A stretch of 64,000 bases of DNA from Burkholderia sp. BCC0506 (GCF_902833145.1 NZ_CADFEN010000007.1:327456-391455); one strand, 5' to 3'; counted from the first letter of the stretch, positions 16,763 to 25,311 are shown. Notes: generated by a model not told the origin, from the sequence alone. Numbers and translations are program-made.

Positions 16763-19420
16763 TCATTTCGCGACGACCGTCGTCTGCAGGAACGCGGGCG
16801 CGATCCGCCAGTCCGGCACATAGTGCGCGGGCCACGCGCCGGGCGTATCGACGGCGTTGAAATAGACCACCGCGTTCAGCAGCGGATAGCGCCACAGCGA
16901 GCGCTGGAATTCGTCGAGTTCCGCACGCTTGCGCGCATTCGAGCCGTCGACGCCGAGCTCCGCGACCATCACCGGCAATCCGTAGTCGGCTACCCGTTCG
17001 TATTTGGCGCGCAGGATGTTCGCGGCCGAGAACGGGCCGCCGAGCGGCCAGATCGCGCAGCGCGGACAGTCGAACACCGACAGGCCCACTTCGTCCACAT
17101 AGCCGCGCCCCGGGAAATAGTCGTCGAGATTCCGGTTGCCGGCCGGCGACCACACGAAGCGGATCCGGTCGGTCATCGCGCGGCACGCGGTGACGACGCG
17201 CCGGTACGCGGCGACGTAAGCCGACGCGTCGCCGACGGCCCACGGATAGCGTCCGGTGTCCGTCTCCATCTCGTGGCCCCATCGCACGAACACGGGCCCT
17301 TTCAACGCGGCGAGCGCTGAACAGGTCGCGGCGATTCGCGCGTCGTAGCGCCCGTGCGCGATATCGTCGAGCAGCGCGCCCGGGCGCGTGCCGTCCGCCG
17401 CCCACGGCTCGACGGTCAGCAGCAGCGAGCGGTTGTGCGCTTGCGAGGCACGGTACGCGTCGCCGATTTCCGCGTCGATATCGGGTGCGTTCCACGACAC
17501 GAACACGTGGTCGAACGCGATGCCCGGCATGGCCGTGAACACCTTGCCGGGATCGTACGCGCCGAGCGCGGGCTGCTTCACCGCCGCGCCCGGCGCGGGT
17601 TCGGCCACCGCGACGGCCGGCACGCCCGAGCGCCACACCATCGCCTGCCAGCCTTTCGGCGCGCGCAGCCCGATGCCCGTCAGCAGCATCGCCAGCGCGA
17701 AGACGAACAGCGCGTTGCGCACGGGCAGGCGGCTCGCGAACATCTGCCTGAACGTCGACGCGCCGAGCCCTTGCTCCTTGCCGTGCTGCACGGCGATGAC
17801 GGCTGCGATCACCAGATACAGGATGCTCGTGAGCGTCGAGAACAGATAGAAGCCGGCCGCGTTGCGCGGGTTGTCGATCGCGACCACCGGCAGGCTGCAG
17901 AACAGCGAGATCAGCAGGTAAGGCGCGACGACGCGCAGCGGCGCGTCCAGCTCGACCGTGCCGCCCTTCGGCGTGACCTTGAACGGAAATTCCCGGCCGC
18001 GCACGCAATCGAGCAGCGCCGACACGCAGCCGAGCACGACCCACGGCCAGCGCGCGAACACGAACGTGAGCCCTTCCCACGACAGCAGCTTCGTGTTCAG
18101 CGGCCGGCACGACTGCGTCGCCTGCGTGGCCCAGGTCACGACGCAGAGGATCAGCACGGAGAGCGGCAACGCGTAGGTGAGGTACGTGAGGTAGTCGACG
18201 TGCGCCCACACGCGGCCGGTCAGCAACGCGACGACCGGAATCGCGACGCTGCCGGCCATCGCGAGCGCGCACAGCGGGTACCACAGCTGGCAGAACAGGA
18301 ACTGCGCCTTGAGCTTCGGCGGCAAGCCCATGAAATAGCGGCGCGTGTAGCGCAGCATGATGATCATCACGCTCCTGGACCACTGGAATTCCTGCGTGGC
18401 GAGGTCGCCGAACGTGCGCGGCCCTTCGCCGTTCGCGATCGCGTTCAGCGCGTGCATGCCGCGCCAGCCTTTCGCGTTGAAGATCATCGTGGTCGAGTGA
18501 TCCTCGGCGAGTTCCGGCCCGAGCCCGCCGATCTCGCGCAGCGCGCGGCAGCGCACCGCGTAGTGCGAGCCGATGCAGAGCGGCGCGAGGCCGCCCGCGT
18601 AGCCGGCCTGCATCGTGCCGTGCAGCGGCCCCTCGACGTTCACGCGGCCGCGCGCGCTCCAGCTCCCGGCCGCGTTGCTGTCGCAGATGCTCGGGGCCGA
18701 CACGTAGCCGATGCCCGGATCGACGAACGGCCGCAGCATCTCCTCGAGATAGGTGCGGGTCGGCACATGGTCGGCGTCGAGCTGCGACACGAAATCGTAG
18801 TGGTCGTAGCCGACCGTGTCGTAGAAGTACGCGAGGTTGCCTTCCTTGCAACGGGTCCGGCGCGGCCAGCTCGCGCGGTGATACGCGGCAATGCCGCGCC
18901 GCGTCGACACGAACACGCCGTGCGCGCGGCACCAGTCGAGCGTGGCGGGCGACGGGTCTTCATCGGCGAGCCACGTGTCGTGCGGATAGGTCTGGTCGAG
19001 CATTGCGAGCAGCGTCGTGCGCACGATGTCGAACGGCTCGGACGGCGCCTTGGTGACGACCATCGCGACGCGCCAGTCGCGCGGCACGGGCAGGGCGGGG
19101 TTCGGCACCACCGCCGAGCGGATGATGAAGATGAAATAGCCGGGGATGAAGGTGGTCCAGAACAGCACGAAGCCGTTGACGCCGAAGCGGAACGCGTCGA
19201 CATAGTGCTCGTCGCGCAGCCACCAGCGCCAGAAGATGCCGAGCGCGACGAACCAGCCCAGCGCGAGGATCTGGAAGACGATCCGCGTGCCGCTGTCCAT
19301 CAGCGGGACGACGAACGGAATCGCCGCTTGCCGCGCATCGCTGCGATCGGCTTCGGCGTCCGCGGTGTCGGCGGTAGCCGGCGCGTGCGCGCCGGCAAGC
19401 GATGCAACCAGCTTCTCCAT
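16763..19420 (-). CDS. GT2 polysaccharide synthase fused to a GH26-like glycoside hydrolase
   Basis: 885 residues from ATG 19420 (GGAG upstream). N-terminal half: two membrane helices (about 45-105), a family 2 glycosyltransferase domain with DADH (D215, D217) and the AEDHST acceptor motif, QEFQWSRS in place of the usual QxxRW, and several further helices (about 365-620) like cellulose/hyaluronan-type synthases. After a linker, residues about 640-885 form a GH26-like barrel: RWGHEMETDTGRYPW with acid/base E717 and MVAELGV with nucleophile E821, so both catalytic glutamates appear intact. The single protein would polymerise and export a glycan and carry a mannanase-type hydrolase or transglycosidase facing it. 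Last gene of a four-gene operon with sugar-nucleotide enzymes; glycan composition unknown. Confidence 0.87.
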   Translation of the reverse strand: MEKLVASLAGAHAPATADTADAEADRSDARQAAIPFVVPLMDSGTRIVFQILALGWFVALGIFWRWWLRDEHYVDAFRFGVNGFVLFWTTFIPGYFIFIIRSAVVPNPALPVPRDWRVAMVVTKAPSEPFDIVRTTLLAMLDQTYPHDTWLADEDPSPATLDWCRAHGVFVSTRRGIAAYHRASWPRRTRCKEGNLAYFYDTVGYDHYDFVSQLDADHVPTRTYLEEMLRPFVDPGIGYVSAPSICDSNAAGSWSARGRVNVEGPLHGTMQAGYAGGLAPLCIGSHYAVRCRALREIGGLGPELAEDHSTTMIFNAKGWRGMHALNAIANGEGPRTFGDLATQEFQWSRSVMIIMLRYTRRYFMGLPPKLKAQFLFCQLWYPLCALAMAGSVAIPVVALLTGRVWAHVDYLTYLTYALPLSVLILCVVTWATQATQSCRPLNTKLLSWEGLTFVFARWPWVVLGCVSALLDCVRGREFPFKVTPKGGTVELDAPLRVVAPYLLISLFCSLPVVAIDNPRNAAGFYLFSTLTSILYLVIAAVIAVQHGKEQGLGASTFRQMFASRLPVRNALFVFALAMLLTGIGLRAPKGWQAMVWRSGVPAVAVAEPAPGAAVKQPALGAYDPGKVFTAMPGIAFDHVFVSWNAPDIDAEIGDAYRASQAHNRSLLLTVEPWAADGTRPGALLDDIAHGRYDARIAATCSALAALKGPVFVRWGHEMETDTGRYPWAVGDASAYVAAYRRVVTACRAMTDRIRFVWSPAGNRNLDDYFPGRGYVDEVGLSVFDCPRCAIWPLGGPFSAANILRAKYERVADYGLPVMVAELGVDGSNARKRAELDEFQRSLWRYPLLNAVVYFNAVDTPGAWPAHYVPDWRIAPAFLQTTVVAK

Positions 19421-19446
19421 GGTGCTCTCCCGTCGAGGTCGGACCG

Positions 19447-20850
19447 TCAGTTCTGAAGCAGGCCGCGGAGCAGCGGGGTGTCCTCGCTCGCGTCCGGCGG
19501 TGTCGTCGGCGGCTCTGCCGGCGCGCGTTCGCCGCACGAGCGGCCCACGCGTTCGTAACGGCGAAAGCCGCTGTCGGCGGCCAGCCGTTCGCTGAACAGG
19601 TTGCGCATGTCGAGCATCACGGGGTCGGCCATGTGATCGGCGAGGTCGGCGAGATCGAGCGTCTCGAACGCCTTCCATTCGGTCATCACGACGACGGCGT
19701 CCGCGCTGCGCACCGCGTCGACCGCGGAGCCTTCCATGAAGACCTGCGGCAGCAGCCGCGACGCCTCGTGCGGACGCGCGGGGTCGTACGCACGGATATG
19801 CGCGCCCGCGCCGACGAGCAACTGGATCACGTCGATGCTCGGGCTTTCGCGCACGTCGTCGGTCTGGCCTTTGAAGGTGAGGCCGAGCACCGCGATGCGC
19901 TTGCCCTTGATCGAGCCGCCGCACGCGTGCTCGATGCGTCGGAGGATCCGTTCCTTGCGCAGCGCGTTCGATTCGATCGCCGCGCTGACGATGCGCAGCG
20001 GCACCGCATGCTCGGAAGCCGTCGCCTTCAGCGCGCGCGTGTCCTTCGGGAAGCATGAGCCGCCCCAGCCGGGGCCGGCCTTCAGGAACGACGCGCCGAT
20101 GCGCCGGTCGAGGCCCATTCCGTTCGCGACCAGCTCGACATCGGCGCCGACCGCTTCGCACAGGTCGGAGATCTCGTTGATGTAGCTGATCTTCACCGCG
20201 AGGAACGCGTTCGCCGCGTATTTGACGAGTTCGGCCGTCTCGATCTCGGTCGCGAGCACGAGATGGCCGGCCGCTTCCAGCGGCGCGTAGATCGCCTTCA
20301 TGATCGCGATCGCACGCGGATGCTCGGCGCCGAACACGATGCGATCCGGATGCATGAAATCGTCGATCGCCGAGCCTTCGCGCAGGAATTCCGGATTCGA
20401 CGCGATCGCCGCTTCGATGCCGTCCGGCGCGCAGCGCTCGACGATCCGCGCGACGATCCGGTTGGTGCCGACCGGCACCGTCGACTTGGTGACGATCACC
20501 GCGAAGCCGGCCAGGTTCGCCGCGATTTCCCGCGCGGCCGCCTCGACGTATTGCAGGTCCGCGCGATCGGTGCCCGGCAGCGTCGGCGTGCCGACCGCGA
20601 TGAACACCGCGTCGCGGTCGCGCACGCTGGCGGCCAGGTCGCTGCTGAAGCGCAGCGCGCCGCGTTCGACGTTGCGGGCGACGACGGCGTCGAGGCCCGG
20701 TTCGTAGATCGGCATGCGGCCTTCGTTCAGCGCGTCGATCTTGCCGCGATTGTTGTCGATGCAGACGACGTCATGCCCGAGATCGGCAAAGCATGCGCCG
20801 CTGACCAGGCCGACGTAGCCCGTACCGACGATGGCGATCCGCACATTCAT
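19447..20850 (-). CDS. ugd: UDP-glucose 6-dehydrogenase
   Basis: 467 residues. The N-terminal NAD site is IAIVGTGYVGLVSGACFADLG. The catalytic cysteine is C266 in GWGGSCFPKDT, with the conserved NPEFLREG and KYAANAFLAVKISYINE motifs and a C-terminal UDP-binding domain (VLGLTFKGQTDDVRESPS). It oxidises UDP-glucose to UDP-glucuronate with two NAD+. The last 40 residues are Pro/Glu-rich and exceed the core enzyme. In this operon its product is the substrate of the UDP-glucuronate decarboxylase two genes upstream, giving a UDP-glucose to UDP-xylose route. Confidence 0.95.
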   Translation of the reverse strand: MNVRIAIVGTGYVGLVSGACFADLGHDVVCIDNNRGKIDALNEGRMPIYEPGLDAVVARNVERGALRFSSDLAASVRDRDAVFIAVGTPTLPGTDRADLQYVEAAAREIAANLAGFAVIVTKSTVPVGTNRIVARIVERCAPDGIEAAIASNPEFLREGSAIDDFMHPDRIVFGAEHPRAIAIMKAIYAPLEAAGHLVLATEIETAELVKYAANAFLAVKISYINEISDLCEAVGADVELVANGMGLDRRIGASFLKAGPGWGGSCFPKDTRALKATASEHAVPLRIVSAAIESNALRKERILRRIEHACGGSIKGKRIAVLGLTFKGQTDDVRESPSIDVIQLLVGAGAHIRAYDPARPHEASRLLPQVFMEGSAVDAVRSADAVVVMTEWKAFETLDLADLADHMADPVMLDMRNLFSERLAADSGFRRYERVGRSCGERAPAEPPTTPPDASEDTPLLRGLLQN

Positions 20851-20889
20851 GGTTGTTCCCCTGGGTGGCTTGCGATGACGCTTGTGTCG

Positions 20890-21879
20890 TTACCTGCTTG
20901 ATTCGAGTTGCCGCGCCTGCTGAAACCACGCCGCCGCGTGTTCGACCATCGGCTCGATCGCGGTGAAGCGCGGTCGCCAGCCGAGCACCCGCGCGGCCAT
21001 CGTCGCGTCGGCATACAGGGCCGGTGGATCGCCCGGGCGGCGCGCGGCCAGCACCGTCGGCACGCGACGGCCCGTCACGGCCTCGACCGCGCGCAGCGCG
21101 GCGAGCACCGACGTCCCGTTGCCGGTGCCGAGATTCAGCGCGACGCTCGGGCCGCCGCCGCACAGATAGGCGGTCGCCTTCAGGTGGGCGTCGGCGAGAT
21201 CGCTCACGTGCACGTAGTCGCGAATCGCGGAGCCGTCGGGCGTCGGGTAGTCGGTGCCCATCACGCGGAACGCGTCGCCGGTGCGCAGCGCCGCGCGGAT
21301 CGCCAGCGGCAGCGCATGCGTTTCCGGCGCGTGACATTCGCCGATCTCGCCGTCCGGGTCCGCGCCCGCCGCGTTGAAGTAGCGCAGGGCGACCCATTTC
21401 AATCCGTAGGCGCGGTCGAAATCGGCGGCCATCCGTTCCATCGCGTATTTCGTGAAGCCATACGGATTGATCGGCCGCTGCGGCGTGCGCTCCGAGATCG
21501 GCAGCGCATCGGGAATGCCGTACGTCGCGCACGACGACGACATCACGATCCGACCGACGCCGGCCGCGTGCATCGCGCTCAGCAGCGTGCAGGTGCCTGT
21601 CAGGTTGACCGTGTAGTAGCGCTCGGGCGCGAGCACCGATTCGCCGACGTACGCGAGCGCGGCGAAATGGATCACGACGTCGGGCCGGTGCACGGCGAGC
21701 GCTTTCGACAGCGCGGTGCGGTCGAGGATGTCGGCCGCGACGAGCGGCCCCCAGCGGACCGCGTCGCGATGGCCGGTCGACAGGTTGTCGTACGCGACCG
21801 GCTCGTGTCCCGCTTGCGCGAGCGCCTTGCACGTATGGCTGCCGATGTAGCCCGCGCCCCCTGTCACGAGCACCTTCAT
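20890..21879 (-). CDS. galE: UDP-glucose 4-epimerase-like enzyme
   Basis: 329 residues from ATG 21879, which overlaps the stop of the preceding gene (ATGA). It is an extended SDR with VLVTGGAGYIGSHTCKAL at the N-terminus, the SSSCATYG serine motif, catalytic YGFTK, and LRYFNAAGADPDG typical of GalE. It interconverts UDP-hexoses such as UDP-Glc/UDP-Gal, or possibly UDP-Xyl/UDP-Ara given the operon; sequence alone does not decide. It lies between the decarboxylase and UDP-glucose dehydrogenase genes and supplies the glycosyltransferase. Confidence 0.9.
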   Translation of the reverse strand: MKVLVTGGAGYIGSHTCKALAQAGHEPVAYDNLSTGHRDAVRWGPLVAADILDRTALSKALAVHRPDVVIHFAALAYVGESVLAPERYYTVNLTGTCTLLSAMHAAGVGRIVMSSSCATYGIPDALPISERTPQRPINPYGFTKYAMERMAADFDRAYGLKWVALRYFNAAGADPDGEIGECHAPETHALPLAIRAALRTGDAFRVMGTDYPTPDGSAIRDYVHVSDLADAHLKATAYLCGGGPSVALNLGTGNGTSVLAALRAVEAVTGRRVPTVLAARRPGDPPALYADATMAARVLGWRPRFTAIEPMVEHAAAWFQQARQLESSR

Positions 21880-22883
21880 GCGATCGCTCCGGTCCCGTGC
21901 AGCACCGGCGCGAGCCACAGTTCGCGGCTGAAATGGTCGACCGTGCGGCGCAGGCCTTCGTCGAGATCGATCGCGGGCCGCCAGCCGAGCTCCGTCGCGG
22001 CGACCGAGATGTCGGGTTTGCGCTGGTGCGGATCGTCGATCGGCAGCGGCCGGAACACGATCTCCGACGTCGAGCCGGTCAGCGCGAGGACTTGCTCCGC
22101 CAGCTCGATCATCGTGAATTCGCCGGGATTGCCGAGATTGACCGGCGTGCCGACGTTGCGCGGGGCATCCATCAGGCTGAAGAAGCCGTCGATCAGGTCG
22201 CTGACGAAGCAGAACGAACGCGTCTGCCGGCCGTCGCCGTAGATCTCGAGCGCGGCGCCGTTGAGCGCGGCGACGATGAAGTTCGACACGACGCGGCCGT
22301 CGCGCGGCGACATGCGCGGGCCATAGGTATTGAAGATGCGCGCGACGCGCACGTCGACACCGTGCAAACGGTAGTAGTCGTAGCACAGCGCCTCGGCCGC
22401 ACGCTTGCCCTCGTCGTAGCACGCGCGCGGGCCGATCGTGTTGACGTTGCCGCGATAGGTTTCCATCTGCGGATGGACGCCCGGGTCGCCGTAGATCTCG
22501 CTGGTCGACGCCTGGAACACGCGCGCACCGGTCTTGCGCGCGAGCGCGAGACAATGGTTCATGCCGAGCACGTTCGTCATCATCGTGTGGACGGGATCGA
22601 TCTGGTAGGTGGGCGGCGACGCCGCGCACGCGAGATTCCAGATTTCGTCCACCTGCAGTTGCGGCAGGCCGAGCGACACGTCGCCGTTCACGAATTCGAA
22701 ACGGCCGGACGCCTTCAGATCGGCGACGTTGAGCTTGCGTCCGGTCAGCAGGCTGTCGACGCAGGTGACGAACGCGCCTTCCATCACGAGGCGCTCGCAC
22801 ACGTAGCTGCCGAGAAAGCCCGCGCCGCCCGTGACCAGTGCGTGCCGGCCGGCGCGCGCGTCGATCGCGACCCGGTCATTCAT
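21876..22883 (-). CDS. UDP-glucuronate decarboxylase (UDP-xylose synthase)-like SDR
   Basis: 335 residues from ATG 22883 with AAGGAG 8 bases upstream. Extended SDR fold: ALVTGGAGFLGSYVCERL, the VDSLLTGRKLN ribose-binding loop, NLACAASPPTYQIDPVHTM, FQASTSEIYGDP, CYDEGKRAAE with the YxxxK pair, and RIFNTYGPRM. These motifs are typical of UDP-glucuronate decarboxylases, which release CO2 to give UDP-xylose. First gene of the polysaccharide operon, about 300 bases downstream of a sigma-54-type promoter on the same strand. Confidence 0.88.
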   Translation of the reverse strand: MNDRVAIDARAGRHALVTGGAGFLGSYVCERLVMEGAFVTCVDSLLTGRKLNVADLKASGRFEFVNGDVSLGLPQLQVDEIWNLACAASPPTYQIDPVHTMMTNVLGMNHCLALARKTGARVFQASTSEIYGDPGVHPQMETYRGNVNTIGPRACYDEGKRAAEALCYDYYRLHGVDVRVARIFNTYGPRMSPRDGRVVSNFIVAALNGAALEIYGDGRQTRSFCFVSDLIDGFFSLMDAPRNVGTPVNLGNPGEFTMIELAEQVLALTGSTSEIVFRPLPIDDPHQRKPDISVAATELGWRPAIDLDEGLRRTVDHFSRELWLAPVLHGTGAIA

Positions 22884-23189
22884 GGCTTTCTCCTTCGTCG
22901 AGCATCTGCAGGAACCACACGTCGATTGGCTCGACGGCGTCGCGCACGCGTGCCATCCCGCTGCACGGGTATCGCGTCGGCAGGCGCCGGTCCGCCTGTG
23001 CCGATGTCGACGAAGCGCCGCGACAGGCGCTCCGGTTTCGCTGACAACCCCGTTGATGCTTGAACGACGCAAGCGTCGATCGATCGGTGGTGATCTTCAT
23101 CGCCTTTTCCCCGACACGCTGATTGACGAGCGGCCGCCGCTTGGTTTTCGTGTGCCTGGGCGTGCCGCTCGGTGAGAGCCGGACATCAG

Positions 23190-23204
23190 GCAATCGGCAT
23201 GCCA
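23190..23204 (-). promoter_or_regulatory. Sigma-54 (-24/-12) promoter for the polysaccharide operon
   Basis: Minus-strand sequence TGGCATG-N4-TTGC (TGGCATGCCGATTGC) has the invariant GG-N10-GC spacing and matches the consensus TGGCACG-N4-TTGC at all but one specified base. It reads left into the UDP-glucuronate decarboxylase gene, whose ATG is about 300 bases away. Confidence 0.75.
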
Positions 23205-23268
23205 TGACCGACGCAGTCCCGCTGCATGCGGGCGTGGCCGTGCAATGGCCGTTCGGCCCGCGCATTTG

Positions 23269-23275
23269 TGTTTCA
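23269..23275 (-). promoter_or_regulatory. TGAAACA dyad, proximal to leftward sigma-54 promoter
   Basis: TGAAACA on the minus strand, forming TTCA-N4-TGAAACA, with 64 bases between it and the -24 box. It overlaps a perfect 12-bp palindrome, TTCACGCGTGAA (23272-23283). Candidate upstream activator site. Confidence 0.45.
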
Positions 23276-23402
23276 CGCGTGAATCGTGGGGACAGGGAAG
23301 CGCCCGTGGCGAGCGCGGGATCGATACGGTTCGATACGACGAAATGCGCGATAAATCAGGCTTTTACAGGATTGAAGGTGTAAAAACCGTTTTTAATCGG
23401 CA

Positions 23403-23409
23403 TGTTTCA
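23403..23409 (-). promoter_or_regulatory. TGAAACA dyad, distal to leftward sigma-54 promoter
   Basis: Minus-strand CTCA-N4-TGAAACA, 198 bases upstream of the leftward -24 box; same orientation relative to its promoter as the other three copies. Confidence 0.42.
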
Positions 23410-23817
23410 GTGATGAGAATTGGGCAGGTAAAGGATCGAACATGTCTCTTCAATGAATTGATCGTCCGTGGCTCATGGATGAGGCGTGAATCGAGTGAAA
23501 ACGAAAAGAAACGATGCGCTCGCTTGCGACAGGATCGCGTTTACATTTGTTTTAATTATTACGTCCGCAGAGCGCCGGATGACAAGGCTTTTTACCGCGT
23601 GATCGTGTCGGTATTTTCACGGATGAATCAAATTCGTTTCGAGTTTTGGGGTGAATCGGTGTTCCGGCCTTGTCGGCAGCCGTGCGACGTGGGGCAACGG
23701 ACGCCAGGAACCTCGTTCGCCGGGGGAATGGACGGCATGCCGGCATGCGGTAACCCGCTGTTTGTCAGCGGAAACGCGCGAACCGCGGGCCATGCGACGA
23801 GGAACGCTTCTCAAGTT

Positions 23818-23824
23818 TGAAACA
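23818..23824 (+). promoter_or_regulatory. TGAAACA dyad, distal to rightward sigma-54 promoter
   Basis: Plus-strand CTCA-N4-TGAAACA, 200 bases upstream of the rightward -24 box, mirroring the distal leftward site. Confidence 0.42.
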
Positions 23825-23943
23825 CCGGTTCGCACGGGCGTCCGGCGGGCTTCGGCGGGCCGGATTCGTCCGTCAAATCACGGGATTGCGTCGCAATGTT
23901 CAATGATCGCCCCGAAGTGCCCCTCGTTATCGCGATACATTCC

Positions 23944-23950
23944 TGAAACA
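23944..23950 (+). promoter_or_regulatory. TGAAACA dyad, proximal to rightward sigma-54 promoter
   Basis: Plus-strand TACA-N4-TGAAACA, 74 bases upstream of the rightward -24 box, mirroring the proximal leftward site. Confidence 0.45.
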
Positions 23951-24024
23951 AAAAATGTCGTTCCAGGCGAAATGATCAGGCCACGCGGGCGCATGCCGCG
24001 CGCAGCGTCCGGTGGAATATCGCA

Positions 24025-24039
24025 TGGCATGTGGTTTGC
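24025..24039 (+). promoter_or_regulatory. Sigma-54 (-24/-12) promoter for the secreted-protein operon
   Basis: TGGCATG-N4-TTGC (TGGCATGTGGTTTGC) with exact GG-N10-GC spacing; the -24 heptamer is identical to the one facing left at 23198-23204. It reads right toward the gene at 24946, leaving a leader of about 890 bases. No sigma-54 activator gene other than the one at 28796 lies nearby. Confidence 0.72.
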
Positions 24040-24623
24040 GACATTGGACGCACCGGCGAGCGGTCGACACGATGCAACAACGATGTGGGGGCGGCCAGTT
24101 CGTCATGAGCCAGTCGGGGAAGCGGCGATGAACACTATAAGCAGTGGCTTGATCCGCGCGTTTCTTGCGCACCATAGGGGTAGTCGGCACGATCGGGGTG
24201 TGGCTTGCGGCGCAGTGCCAGCGTCGCCGGTTGCGCCTTGCCCATTTCCCGCCCTCCGCGCGCGCCGCGTGCTGGAGCGACTGTCATTTCGCGCGACGAC
24301 CGGTCGACAGCGGTGCTCGACTGCGTTCAGCGTGCGCGGAAGGGCTAGGTTGTTCGTGCTGGACAGCGTGGCGCCGATTCCGCTTCAACCGTGCAGAGCC
24401 GTTTCGATCGCGCCGGACCAGTGCCGGCGCCGGCCGGATTAGATCGAACGCGCATCGGCCGGATTATCCGGAAGGCCTTTCTTCGATCGCTCAGGGAGCA
24501 GACATGCCGTCTGGCTGCAATGCACGCCAGTTATCGCCCGGCTGACGGGCGCGTGACGAACGGCCGCTGCATTTTGCGGTAACGAAACCATTCGCGAATT
24601 TTCGATTCCGGAAATGGACGCCG

Positions 24624-24869
24624 GTGCCGGCGCCCGTTTTAGAAGGGGTATTGAAAATCGCGAAATGGAAGGCTGCATGCAGCATTTCGGTTGATTTTAT
24701 TTGGGTGTTTTTAAATTGGCTCAATGTTCATAAAAATAATAGAAAACACCTACCAATAAATTTTGGACAACTTAAAAACATAAAACTAGACTTCGGCTGG
24801 CCAAAAGCAGAAGCGACAGTTCTAGATCCGGAAATAATTTCTCTATTTGATAGTGATCCTTATTTTTAA
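24624..24869 (+). other. AT-rich open frame, possible remnant of a foreign gene
   Basis: An 81-codon open frame starting at GTG 24624, with no clear ribosome site. From about 24640 to 24870 the base composition is much more AT-rich than anything else in the window. The last third reads like real protein (LDFGWPKAEATVLDPE, then a stretch ending FDSDPYF). It may be a fragment of a horizontally acquired gene, or AT-rich regulatory DNA that happens to be open. Not recognised. Confidence 0.3.
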
Positions 24870-24945
24870 GGATTGCTCGAGGCAGGAAGATCGATGGCGT
24901 GCGGTCTTCCATGCTCATTCTGTCCACGCCGTTTTGGAGTCGACC

Positions 24946-25269
24946 ATGAAGAAGCTTCTGATTGCAGCAGCAGTTCTGGCGGTTTCGGGTGCAGCGTTTG
25001 CCGGCAGCGGCACGGTGTCGAGCAGCAACTCGTCGAGCGGTGGCCAGACGATGGCCGGGGTCGTCGGGTTCGGCCACTTCTCCGCGACCGATTCGGGCTC
25101 GGCACTCGGCGCAGCCGGCGCAACGGCCGGTGGCGGCAGCAGCGGTTCGATCTCGTACACGAACCACACTCAAACGTCGACGGTCGGCGGCTTCGGCTTC
25201 GGCGGCGCACAAGCGGGCGGCAGCAGCGGTGCGAACGCCGGCTCGATCGGCTGGACGTATCACCACTAA
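24946..25269 (+). CDS. Small secreted Gly/Ser/Thr-rich protein
   Basis: 107 residues from ATG 24946 (GGAG 9 bases upstream). A clear signal peptide, MKKLLIAAAVLAVSGAAFAG, is cleaved after AFA. The mature chain is almost entirely Gly, Ser, Ala, Thr and Asn, with short aromatic-containing repeats (VGFGHFSA, VGGFGFGGA) and ends GWTYHH. There are no cysteines or catalytic motifs. Such composition is seen in fibre, amyloid-like or surface-coat subunits; function is not known. It leads a run of five secreted-protein genes and is followed by a strong GC hairpin that may favour its own mRNA, as for a major subunit. Confidence 0.8.
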   Translation: MKKLLIAAAVLAVSGAAFAGSGTVSSSNSSSGGQTMAGVVGFGHFSATDSGSALGAAGATAGGGSSGSISYTNHTQTSTVGGFGFGGAQAGGSSGANAGSIGWTYHH

Positions 25270-25311
25270 GCCGCGACGCGTAGCGTTCGTCATTGGCTGG
25301 CGGTGCGGATG

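Larger units (their letters stand above)
22884..24945. other. 2-kb divergent regulatory region of the polysaccharide/secreted-protein locus
   Basis: No convincing gene begins here with a ribosome site. GC is clearly below the window average, falling strongly around 23380-23650 and again at 24640-24880. It contains two divergent sigma-54-type promoters, four TGAAACA dyads, and an AT-rich segment with a short open frame. The rightward transcript would carry a leader of roughly 890 bases before the first secreted-protein gene. Confidence 0.7.

Noticed and set aside
17354-19456. 700-codon plus-strand open frame
   Set aside because: Antisense of the glycosyltransferase-GH26 gene; Arg/His/Asp-rich with no domain.
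23245-23820. 191-codon plus-strand open frame in the regulatory gap
   Set aside because: No ribosome site, no recognisable domain, and it runs across the AT-rich promoter-proximal DNA and two of the dyads. Not excluded, but not supported.
24791-24808. Possible additional sigma-54 promoter closer to the first secreted-protein gene
   Set aside because: GG-N10-GC spacing occurs (CGGCTGGCCAAAAGC), but the -12 half is AAGC and the -24 half is poor; the site at 24025 is far better.
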